Assembly (NCBI GenBank): GCA_905612385.1
Contig: CAJQRR010000045.1
Coordinates: forward strand, 1 to 15,246
DNA length: 15,246 nucleotides
Reading direction: 5' to 3'
Origin: an uncultured Candidatus Pelagibacter sp.
GTDB taxonomy: Bacteria; Pseudomonadota; Alphaproteobacteria; Pelagibacterales; Pelagibacteraceae
The notes beneath the pieces are model-generated. The model had not been told where the DNA came from and did no database searches. It worked only from the letters and a program-made list of their open reading frames with translations. A program made the position numbers and the translations under genes. Below, in pieces: positions 1-7,020 of this stretch. Each line of letters begins with the position of its first letter. Position 1 is the first letter of the stretch.

Positions 1-581
1 AAAATTTCAGTATAAGCTAATTGCCATAATAGAAAATTACTGAGTCTTTGAGTGTCTCCAGTTCTAATTAGTATATCTGGATTTGGCATATTTTTAGTAT
101 ATAAATTATTTTCTATATTTTTTTCGGTAATTCTTTTTTGATTTTTATTAATAACTTTAACTGCATTAATAATTTCACTTTTTGAACCGTAATTTAATGC
201 TATATTAACTGTTAATTTATTATTAATTGATGTTTTTTTTTCTGCCTCTTTCATTAATTTTTGCAATGTCTTTGGTAGTATTTTTAAGTTACCAATAAAT
301 TTAATCTTAATGCTACCTTTGATCAATTGGTCAATTTTTTTAATCAAAAAATTTTCTAATAAAGTGAATAAAAAAGTTATTTCTTTTTTAGGCCTTTTCC
401 AATTTTCTGTGGAAAATGCGTATAATGTTAAAAATTGAAACTTTTTTTTAATTGACTCATTAATTATCATCTCAACAGTATTAACACCTGCTTTGTGTCC
501 AGCATTTCTTGAGTTTTTGTATTTTGTTCCCCATCTTCCGTTTCCATCCATAATGATGGCAACATGCTTAATTGGGTTCAT
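1..581 (-). CDS. uppS: Undecaprenyl diphosphate synthase (cis-prenyltransferase), 3' end cut by window edge
   Basis: UppS condenses isopentenyl diphosphate units onto farnesyl diphosphate to make the C55 lipid carrier for peptidoglycan and other envelope polymers. I translated this frame by hand: 193 codons are visible, starting MNPIKHVAIIMDGNGRWG. The MDGNGRW loop (residues 11-17) with its catalytic, Mg-binding Asp, the GHKAG segment (28-32), LYAFSTENWKRP (53-64) and SNFLLWQLAYTE (181-192) identify the family; the last Glu matches the second Mg ligand (E. coli Glu213). E. coli UppS has about 253 residues, so some 40-60 C-terminal residues lie outside the window. The ATG overlaps the frr TGA as ATGA, suggesting translational coupling. 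The segment usually read as RTSGE.R.S is RTGDTQRLS here, so the conserved Glu of that loop is Thr. The family call is secure; the effect of the substitution is unknown. Confidence 0.95.
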   Translation of the reverse strand, partial: MNPIKHVAIIMDGNGRWGTKYKNSRNAGHKAGVNTVEMIINESIKKKFQFLTLYAFSTENWKRPKKEITFLFTLLENFLIKKIDQLIKGSIKIKFIGNLKILPKTLQKLMKEAEKKTSINNKLTVNIALNYGSKSEIINAVKVINKNQKRITEKNIENNLYTKNMPNPDILIRTGDTQRLSNFLLWQLAYTEI

Positions 582-1129
582 ATAGTCATTATTTCTTTTT
601 CTTTAGCTTCAACTTTTACATCAATAGTTTTAATATGTTCATCAGTAAATGTTTGTACTATTTTTTCATTTTTTTTTTCATCATCTTCACTAATTTCTTT
701 ATCTTTAACTAACTTTTTTAAATCATCATTAGCTTCTCTTCTAATATTTCTGATTGAGATTTTACACTTTTCACCCATAGATTTAATTAATTTTTTAATC
801 TCCATTCTTCTCTCTTCATTTAAATCTGGAACCGGTAATCTAATTAATTGACCATCAATTTGAGGGTTTAAACCCAATTCTGATTTTTTTATAGCTGAGT
901 CTACAAGTGGAACATTGTTAAGATCCCAAACTTGAATATTGATCGTTCTAGAATCCGGAGTTGTTATGCTGGAAACTTGGTTTAATGGCATACCCTGTCC
1001 ATAAACATCAACTTTAACAAGGTCTAGCATTGATGCATTTGCCCTTCCTGTTCTTAATGATGTTAATTCTTTTGAAAAAACTTCAATGGTTTTATCCATC
1101 TTTTGACTATATGTTTTTTCATTAAACAT
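578..1129 (-). CDS. frr: Ribosome recycling factor
   Basis: RRF acts with EF-G to split the ribosome after termination so that subunits and mRNA are reused. The 183-residue product is close to the usual 185. Diagnostic stretches are LRTGRANASML (25-35) in the first helix, PLNQVSSI (48-55) in the beta-rich head, LPVPDLNEERRME (98-110) and RNIRREAND (127-135) in the returning helices of the three-helix bundle. The ATG follows the tsf stop codon with no base between, and an AGGTGA Shine-Dalgarno lies inside the last codons of tsf, which supports this start. It ends in an ATGA overlap with uppS. A run of ten A in the sense strand (669-678) encodes part of the DEKKNEK stretch near residue 150; the frame remains aligned with the family through it, so the gene is intact. 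The expected upstream neighbour pyrH is missing. Confidence 0.97.
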   Translation of the reverse strand: MFNEKTYSQKMDKTIEVFSKELTSLRTGRANASMLDLVKVDVYGQGMPLNQVSSITTPDSRTINIQVWDLNNVPLVDSAIKKSELGLNPQIDGQLIRLPVPDLNEERRMEIKKLIKSMGEKCKISIRNIRREANDDLKKLVKDKEISEDDEKKNEKIVQTFTDEHIKTIDVKVEAKEKEIMTI

Positions 1130-1981
1130 TTATTCACCTATCTTAATTCTAAAAAAATCATTAATCTTTAGATCAGGTATATTAAGCTCTTTTACAATAT
1201 CTTGCACTTTCTTTTTTGGTTCCATAACCCAGGCCTGTGTTAACAAAGAATTTTCATCTTTAAATTTATTCATCTTACCTAAGCTAATTTTTTGCGCAAT
1301 TTCCTCAGGCTTTCCAGAACTCTTTAGCTCCTCTGTTACAAGATCTTGCTCTTTTTGAAGCACATCTTTATCAATCAAATCCGAACTTAAAGCCAATGGA
1401 TTTGATGCAGCTATATGCATTGAAAGCTGTTTACCAAAAGTTTTAACGGCATTACTATCATCAGAGGTTTCAAGTGATGCTATAACTGACAATTTAGATA
1501 AATTATCTTTTACTACTGTGTGTAAATAATTAAAATTTTTAACACCTGATTGGTTAAATGTCTTAGCTTTACCAACTGTTATTTTTTCACCCATTTTTGC
1601 AATTAATGAAACAAGATTATCTTCAACAGTTTTACCATTTAGCATATTAGATTTATTTAATTTATCTAAATCAGAATTAATTTTATCATTTAATTCACTC
1701 AGTTCTTTTGCAAAAGAGACGAACTCATCATTTTTAGCTACAAAATCAGTCTCACAATTAAGTTCTATTACGGAAATTTTATTTTCATCTCCAGAAGTTG
1801 CAATCACACCTTCTTTTGCATCTCTAGACATTTTTTTAGAAGCTTTAGAAATACCTTTAACTCTTAAAATTTCTACTGCTTTATCTAAATCTCCACCTGA
1901 TTCTTTTACTGCTAGATTACAATCTTTAAAACCAGCTCCAGTTGCTTCTCTCAATTGTTTTACTTTTTCAATATCACTCAT
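1130..1981 (-). CDS. tsf: Translation elongation factor Ts
   Basis: EF-Ts is the guanine-nucleotide exchange factor that recharges EF-Tu with GTP. The 283-residue product is the normal length. The UBA-like N-terminal domain carries [15 protein letters not shown] (14-28). The EF-Tu-contacting core begins with the signature [12 protein letters not shown] (76-87), in which Asp and Phe reach the Mg and nucleotide region of EF-Tu, and [11 protein letters not shown] (188-198) marks the second half of the core. The ATG sits one base after the rpsB TAA, with no strong Shine-Dalgarno, so it probably depends on translation or transcription coming from rpsB. The last codons (Gly-Glu-stop) contain the AGGTGA ribosome-binding site of frr. 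rpsB-tsf is a near-universal pair and is presumably co-transcribed from the promoter upstream of rpsB. Confidence 0.98.
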   Translation of the reverse strand: MSDIEKVKQLREATGAGFKDCNLAVKESGGDLDKAVEILRVKGISKASKKMSRDAKEGVIATSGDENKISVIELNCETDFVAKNDEFVSFAKELSELNDKINSDLDKLNKSNMLNGKTVEDNLVSLIAKMGEKITVGKAKTFNQSGVKNFNYLHTVVKDNLSKLSVIASLETSDDSNAVKTFGKQLSMHIAASNPLALSSDLIDKDVLQKEQDLVTEELKSSGKPEEIAQKISLGKMNKFKDENSLLTQAWVMEPKKKVQDIVKELNIPDLKINDFFRIKIGE

Positions 1982-1982
1982 A

Positions 1983-2804
1983 TTAATTTAACTTTTCTTT
2001 TTCTTTTTTTGAAAATTTAGCATCTAGTTTTTCTCTATCTAATTCTTGAACAGTTTTCGTAGATTTATCATTTACCTTATCATCTTCAACTTCTGGCTTT
2101 TCTTCTGTTTTAGATGGAGCTGCTTTCTTCGCATTTTCAATGGTTTCTTTTACTAGATTACAATAAAGATCAATTGCTCTTCTAGCATCATCATTACCAG
2201 GAATTGGAAAATCAATTCCATCAGGATTTGAATTACTATCTAATATAGCACAAATTGGAATACCCAATTTAGAAGCTTCGGCAATAGCCAAAGATTCATA
2301 GTTTGTATCAATAATAAAAACTAAATCAGGAACTTTTTTCATTTCGGCAATTCCTCCTAGGGCTCTTTCTAGTTTATCTTTTTTGACACTCATTTTTAGT
2401 AGTTCTTTTTTTGTAAAGCCTCTATTTTCAGCTACAAGATCAGCTTCATATTTCTTCATTTTTTTTATTGATCCTGAGATTGTTCCCCAGTTGGTTAACA
2501 TACCTCCTAACCATCTGTAATTTACAAAGTATTGTCCAGTTTCTTTTGCAACTTCCGCAATAGCTTCTGATGCTTGTTTTTTAGTAGATACAAAAAGAAT
2601 TTTTCCATTATTAGCAATAATATTATAGACTTTTTCTAAAGCTACATTTGCTAATTCTACTGTTTGAGTTAAATCAATAATGTGAATTGAATCTCTTTTA
2701 CCGAAGATGTATTTCTTCATTTTTGGATTCCATCTTAAGGTCTTGTGACCCAGATGGACGCCTGCTTCTAATAATTGTTGGATAGTTAGACTTGGTATTT
2801 TCAT
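1983..2804 (-). CDS. rpsB: 30S ribosomal protein S2
   Basis: S2 is a late-binding protein of the small ribosomal subunit, seated between head and body, and is needed with S1 for initiation. The 273-residue product begins [20 protein letters not shown], and the [15 protein letters not shown] region is the classic S2 N-terminal signature. [12 protein letters not shown] and [19 protein letters not shown] follow, then [20 protein letters not shown]. The last 45 or so residues are a charged Lys/Glu/Asp tail beyond the folded S2 core; tails of this kind are common in alphaproteobacteria. A GGGA Shine-Dalgarno (minus-strand sense, plus positions 2811-2814) lies six bases before the ATG. The gene has its own promoter and structured leader in the only real intergenic gap of the window, and is followed by tsf after one base. 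Confidence 0.98.
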   Translation of the reverse strand: MKIPSLTIQQLLEAGVHLGHKTLRWNPKMKKYIFGKRDSIHIIDLTQTVELANVALEKVYNIIANNGKILFVSTKKQASEAIAEVAKETGQYFVNYRWLGGMLTNWGTISGSIKKMKKYEADLVAENRGFTKKELLKMSVKKDKLERALGGIAEMKKVPDLVFIIDTNYESLAIAEASKLGIPICAILDSNSNPDGIDFPIPGNDDARRAIDLYCNLVKETIENAKKAAPSKTEEKPEVEDDKVNDKSTKTVQELDREKLDAKFSKKEKEKLN

Positions 2805-2811
2805 ATTTATT

Positions 2812-2873
2812 CCCGGTTAAGCCACCACAGTAACTTCCATTTAAGGACCGGAGGTATAAAACCACAAACTGTG
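2812..2873 (-). promoter_or_regulatory. Structured 5' leader of rpsB with pseudoknot (probable S2 autoregulatory element)
   Basis: The sense RNA contains two perfect interleaved pairings. CACAGU (2873-2868) pairs with ACUGUG (2831-2826). CCGGU (2851-2847) pairs with ACCGG (2817-2813), with a U-G wobble extending it by one. The order a, b, a', b' makes an H-type pseudoknot. The second helix takes up part of the GGGA Shine-Dalgarno (2814-2811) just before the rpsB ATG, so folding should hide the ribosome-binding site. The segment is clearly more GC-rich than the surrounding spacer. I recall a candidate cis-regulatory RNA before the S2 gene being reported in 'Cand. Pelagibacter ubique'; this is probably the same element. 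That S2 itself is the ligand is inference. Confidence 0.75.
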
Positions 2874-2897
2874 TGCGTGTTAATTTAATTTAAGAGT

Positions 2898-2926
2898 TAT
2901 TTACAAATTATTTGAAAAATAAACAA
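2898..2926 (-). promoter_or_regulatory. Candidate sigma-70-type promoter for rpsB-tsf-frr-uppS
   Basis: In minus-strand sense, CTTGTTT gives a -35 box TTGTTT (2926-2921), a 17-base spacer, then TAAATA (2903-2898) as the -10 box. Transcription would start near 2890, giving a leader of about 85 bases that contains the pseudoknot. The -35 overlaps the end region of dnaE by only a few bases downstream of its stop. The region is very AT-rich, so chance matches are easy; the spacing and position just upstream of the leader are the main support. Confidence 0.5.
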
Positions 2927-2933
2927 GTCTTTT

Positions 2934-5900
2934 TTAGTTAATAATAGTTAAAATATCATTATTACGCAGTGTATTTATAGCTTTTCTGTCAATAAGCCGT
3001 CTATTTCCAAGTTTAAAGCTAATATCGTTAGACTCATTACTAATATTAATTTTTATTTCAGTAGTGCCTTCTTCACTAATTAAATCAGATATTTTACCAA
3101 TGTCTTTAACAGAACTAAGGTTGAATACAATTTCATTAACAGGTTTATTGAAGAGATCTTTTAAAGAGGCTATTTTTTGAACGTTTATTCTTTTAGATTT
3201 ATTTTCATCTTTAGAGATTGTCTTAATCAAGGTTATAATTAATGAACTACCCTCAATAAGAACATCTCTATTAAGTTCTAATATGTCAGAAAAAATAAAA
3301 AGTTCAAAAACACTAGTTAAGTCTGTAAACTTAATAACACCATATGAGTTTCCTCTAGCAGTTTTTCTTTCTGTGATTTTTAAAAGTGTGGCTGCAATAT
3401 TTGCATCTTTAATATTATCGTCTAGATTAAATTTTGCATAATCAACTATTTTATAATCATCAAAAATTTCTTTAAATTGATTTAAGGGATGATCGGATAT
3501 AAAAAAACCTATAGCTTCAAATTCTCTTGATAATCGATCTTCAAATTTCCAATCGTCAATATTTAGAACTATTTCATTGTCTTGCTCTTCATCAGAACCA
3601 AAAAGATCAATTTGGTTTGCTGCCTTATTCTCAAAAATATTTTTTGTTTTTAAAATAAAATTTGGAATTGAATTAAATAATGCCTGTCTATTATTGTCTA
3701 TATTATCAAAGGCACCAGCTTTAACCAATCCTTCCAACTGTAATTTATTAATATCTTTAGGGCTAACTCTATTTAGAAAATCATTGATTGATTTAAAATT
3801 GCCATTTTCATTTCTTTCCTTCACTACATTAAAAATTGCCTCAAGTCCCACACTTTTAATTCCACCCAAAGCATAATAAAAATTTTCTTCGTCAAATTGA
3901 AAATCTGCAAAACATCTATTTATATCCGGTCTTACAACTTTGATATTAATTCTTTTAAGCTCTTCATGAAATTCTCCAAGTTTATTTTGATTTGACAAAT
4001 CCATTGTCATTGACGCCGCAAAAAACTCTTTAGGATAATATGTTTTTAAAAATGCTGTTTGATAAGAAATGATTGCATAAGCTGCTGCGTGACTTTTGTT
4101 AAAACCATACTCAGCAAATGGTTCAATTTTTAAAAATATACTTGCAGCAACATCCTTACTAATTCCATTTTTAAGAGCTCCAGCAATAAAACCCTGTTTT
4201 TGTCTTTCTAATTCTGCTCTTTTCTTTTTACCCATTGCTCTTCTTAAAATGTCTGCTTCTCCCGCACTAAACCCAGATAGCTTTTGAGCTATTTGCATTA
4301 CCTGTTCTTGATAAATAATTACCCCGTAGGTAGGTTTAAGAATATCCTCAAGTAAAGGATGCAAGTAATCTGGTGTTTGCCTTCCATGTTTACAGTCATT
4401 ATAAACTGGTATGTTGCTCATAGGTCCTGGACGATAAAGAGCAACTAAAGCAATAATATCCTCAATATGATTGGGTTTCATTTGTAATAATGCTTCACGC
4501 ATACCAGCACTCTCCACCTGGAATAGTCCTACTGTATGACCAGATGATAATAGTTCAAAAACTTTCTTATCTTCAAAATTAATCTCTTCAATTTTAAAAT
4601 CTTTGATTTTTTTATTAATTAGTTTTTGAGTTCTATTAATTACAGTTAAAGTTTTTAGACCTAAAAAATCAAACTTAATTAAACCTGCATTTTCTGCTGA
4701 ATACATGTCAAATTGAGTGGATGGTAATAGTAAATCTGCAGCTGCATCTTTATATAAAGGAACAACTTCTGTTAATTTTCTATCTGCTATTACAACGCCA
4801 GCAGCATGAGTTGCAACATTTCTATTCAAACCTTCTAATTTTAAAGAAAGATCAGTTAATTTTTTTACACGAGAATCTTCATTAACTAATTTTTGTAGTC
4901 GTGGTTCACTATTAATACATTCAATTAAGCTTTGTGGTCTTGATGGATCAAATGGTATCATTTTTGAAATACTATCAACAAAACCATATGGTAAACCTAA
5001 TACTCTACCAACATCTCTGATAACCATTCTTGCTTTTAATTTTCCAAAGGTAATAATATGAGCAACACTATCTTTATATTTTGTTGTTAAATATTTGAAA
5101 ACAAGATCTCTTTTTTCCTCACAAAAATCTATATCAAAGTCGGGCATCGATACACGGTCAGGGTTTAAAAACCTTTCAAATATTAAATTAAATTTGATTG
5201 GATCAACATCTGTAATGGATAGGCACCACGCAACAAGAGAACCAGCTCCAGAACCTCTGCCAGGTCCTACTGGAATATCATTTTTCTTAGCCCATTTAAT
5301 ATAATCAGAAACAATCAAAAAATAACTTGGATATTTCATTTCAATGATGATCTTTAGTTCGTGATCTAATCTGTCTTTATATTTTAGAAATTGATCATTA
5401 TTGCTTAAATCCTTTGCCTCAATCTTAAAGACTTTTAAAAATTTTTCTTTTAATCCATCAATTGAATCTCTTTTAAGTACTTCATCTGCACTACCATCTT
5501 TTTCAGAACTAATATTTGGTAATACTGGTTTAGAAAATTGTGGTCTGAAATTACATTTAAATGGTAAGTTAAAATTATTCTCTAAAGCTTCAGGAAGATC
5601 TGAAAATAATTCTGACATTTCTTCATTAGATTTAAAGTAATGTTGATTGCTGTACTTAATTCTATTCTTTTCATTAACGTAAGTTTTAGCACCGATGCAG
5701 GTTAAAGCATCATGAGCTTCATGCATATCCGGTGTTAAGTAGTAAACTTCATTTGTTGCAATAATTGGTATTTTTATTTTCAAAGATTGCTCTAAATTAA
5801 ATTTTTCAAAAGCAATTTCATTTTGATCACCGTGTCTTTGAATCTCTAAATAAAATCTATCATTAAAGTTTAATGTTAAGCTACTATATACCTTAGCTAT

Positions 5901-6350
5901 TTCTTCTAAACGACCCTTCTCAAATAATTTACCAAACAATCCCTGAATTGTTCCAGAAAGCAACGACACCCCTTCCATATCATTCAAAAGTTCCTTAATA
6001 TCTAAATGAGGATCAGATAAAGCATCATTTTCAAGATAAGATCTTGAAGAAAGCTCTATAATTCTTTTATATCCTTTTTCATTAAGAGCTATCAAGGGCA
6101 GTAGTCCTGTCGTATCTTCAAATCTAAAATGAATTTGAGTACCAATTATTGGTTGCGTTCCAACTTTAGAAATATTTTCAGCAAATTCTAGGGCACCACA
6201 TAGATTGGATGTATCAGAAAGACCTAAACAAGGTATTTTATTTTCTTTGCAAAAATCTTTTAAATTATCAATCTTAATTGCACCTTCACAAATTGAATAT
6301 TGTGTATGAATTTTGAGATGATTGAAGTTTTGATTATTTAATTCTGGCAT
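2934..6350 (-). CDS. dnaE: DNA polymerase III subunit alpha (replicative polymerase)
   Basis: DnaE1-type catalytic subunit of the chromosomal replicase. From the preferred ATG at 6350 (MPELNNQNF) it has 1138 residues, close to the usual 1160. Order: PHP domain from residue 1 (LKIHTQYSICEGA, later LGLSDTSNLCGALEF); palm with GRGSGAGS (364-371) and MPDFDIDF, giving catalytic D406 and D408; third catalytic Asp D561 in KFDFLGL; fingers region with QEQVMQIAQKLSGFSAGEAD and GFNKSHAAAYAIISYQ; a clamp-binding motif QIDLF (913-917); then an OB fold around 985-1065. The PHP lacks the DHG His of metal-active versions, resembling the inactive PHP of E. coli, so proofreading presumably needs a separate DnaQ. 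Upstream in-frame starts (ATG 6371, TTG 6374) are possible, but the family begins near residue 1 of the chosen start. It overlaps lolD by 17 bases. Confidence 0.97.
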   Translation of the reverse strand: MPELNNQNFNHLKIHTQYSICEGAIKIDNLKDFCKENKIPCLGLSDTSNLCGALEFAENISKVGTQPIIGTQIHFRFEDTTGLLPLIALNEKGYKRIIELSSRSYLENDALSDPHLDIKELLNDMEGVSLLSGTIQGLFGKLFEKGRLEEIAKVYSSLTLNFNDRFYLEIQRHGDQNEIAFEKFNLEQSLKIKIPIIATNEVYYLTPDMHEAHDALTCIGAKTYVNEKNRIKYSNQHYFKSNEEMSELFSDLPEALENNFNLPFKCNFRPQFSKPVLPNISSEKDGSADEVLKRDSIDGLKEKFLKVFKIEAKDLSNNDQFLKYKDRLDHELKIIIEMKYPSYFLIVSDYIKWAKKNDIPVGPGRGSGAGSLVAWCLSITDVDPIKFNLIFERFLNPDRVSMPDFDIDFCEEKRDLVFKYLTTKYKDSVAHIITFGKLKARMVIRDVGRVLGLPYGFVDSISKMIPFDPSRPQSLIECINSEPRLQKLVNEDSRVKKLTDLSLKLEGLNRNVATHAAGVVIADRKLTEVVPLYKDAAADLLLPSTQFDMYSAENAGLIKFDFLGLKTLTVINRTQKLINKKIKDFKIEEINFEDKKVFELLSSGHTVGLFQVESAGMREALLQMKPNHIEDIIALVALYRPGPMSNIPVYNDCKHGRQTPDYLHPLLEDILKPTYGVIIYQEQVMQIAQKLSGFSAGEADILRRAMGKKKRAELERQKQGFIAGALKNGISKDVAASIFLKIEPFAEYGFNKSHAAAYAIISYQTAFLKTYYPKEFFAASMTMDLSNQNKLGEFHEELKRINIKVVRPDINRCFADFQFDEENFYYALGGIKSVGLEAIFNVVKERNENGNFKSINDFLNRVSPKDINKLQLEGLVKAGAFDNIDNNRQALFNSIPNFILKTKNIFENKAANQIDLFGSDEEQDNEIVLNIDDWKFEDRLSREFEAIGFFISDHPLNQFKEIFDDYKIVDYAKFNLDDNIKDANIAATLLKITERKTARGNSYGVIKFTDLTSVFELFIFSDILELNRDVLIEGSSLIITLIKTISKDENKSKRINVQKIASLKDLFNKPVNEIVFNLSSVKDIGKISDLISEEGTTEIKINISNESNDISFKLGNRRLIDRKAINTLRNNDILTIIN

Positions 6351-7020
6351 TGATAGTTTTGATATTACCATCAATCATTTCTAATTTGCAATCAGCCATA
6401 TTAGCAAAAAATCTATTATGGGTTGCATAGATTATTAATCTATTCTTGTTTTTTAAATTATACAAAACATTAAAAACTTCTTTAGCTGTCGTATGATCGA
6501 GGCTACCTGTTGGCTCATCAGCTAATATGATTTCAGGTTCATTTATAAGTGCTCGAGCCATTGCAATTCTTTGCATTTCGCCACCTGATAATTCTGATGG
6601 GTAATGATGCTCTCGAGATGAAAGACCCATTTCTTTTATAATTTTCTTTGCTTTTTGAATTGAATCTTTTTTATTATTACTAAGAGCAAGACCTGCAAGA
6701 TAAACATTTTCTAATGCTGTGAAGTCAGGAAGTAAATTATTTTGTTGATAGATAATCCCAATTTTTTTAGACCTAATTTTGTCATTACTAGTGTTATCAT
6801 TAAAATTTATTATATTATTTCCAATTACTAATGAGCCAGTTGTGGGCTTATCGATCATTGAGAGTATATTTAGTAGTGTAGATTTCCCTGAACCTGATGG
6901 ACCCATAAGAGAATAAATTTTACCCCTTGTAAATGAATAATCAATTTTTTTTAAAACAGTTACTTTTTTATTATTAGAAAAAGATTTAGAAATCTTTTTT
7001 ATAGATATTAAATTATTCAT
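6334..7020 (-). CDS. lolD: Lipoprotein-release ABC transporter ATP-binding protein LolD
   Basis: LolD is the ATPase of the Lol complex, which extracts outer-membrane lipoproteins from the inner membrane and hands them to LolA. The 228-residue product is a single ABC domain: Walker A GPSGSGKST (40-48), Q-loop YQQNNLLP (91-98), signature LSGGEMQR (144-151), Walker B IILADE (164-169) with D-loop GSLD, and switch His at 201 (YATHNRF). All catalytic residues are present. By sequence alone it could be any member of the MacB/LolD/FtsE-like ABC group; the eight-base overlap with the end of the lolC-type permease gene decides for LolD. The end overlaps the start of dnaE, and this lolC-lolD-dnaE order is common in alphaproteobacteria. 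Confidence 0.94.
   Translation of the reverse strand: MNNLISIKKISKSFSNNKKVTVLKKIDYSFTRGKIYSLMGPSGSGKSTLLNILSMIDKPTTGSLVIGNNIINFNDNTSNDKIRSKKIGIIYQQNNLLPDFTALENVYLAGLALSNNKKDSIQKAKKIIKEMGLSSREHHYPSELSGGEMQRIAMARALINEPEIILADEPTGSLDHTTAKEVFNVLYNLKNKNRLIIYATHNRFFANMADCKLEMIDGNIKTINARIK

Noticed and set aside
564..851. Plus-strand open frame of 95 codons across frr and the uppS start
   Set aside because: It is antisense to clearly conserved frr codons, has a low-complexity Ser/Phe/Leu composition typical of a reverse-strand shadow, and matches no family I recognise.
2905..2936. Possible intrinsic terminator after dnaE (A-run then T-run in sense direction)
   Set aside because: The A5/T5 pairing has no G-C stem and the T stretch overlaps the proposed rpsB promoter; not convincing as a terminator.
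3577..3876. Plus-strand open frame of 99 codons inside dnaE
   Set aside because: It is antisense to the DnaE C-terminal region, including the clamp-binding motif; no independent evidence for a gene.
6351..6374. Longer dnaE start at TTG 6374 or ATG 6371
   Set aside because: The extra eight or seven residues (MMVISKLS) do not fit the usual DnaE N-terminus, and they would deepen the overlap with lolD. ATG 6350 is preferred, though the longer forms are not excluded.
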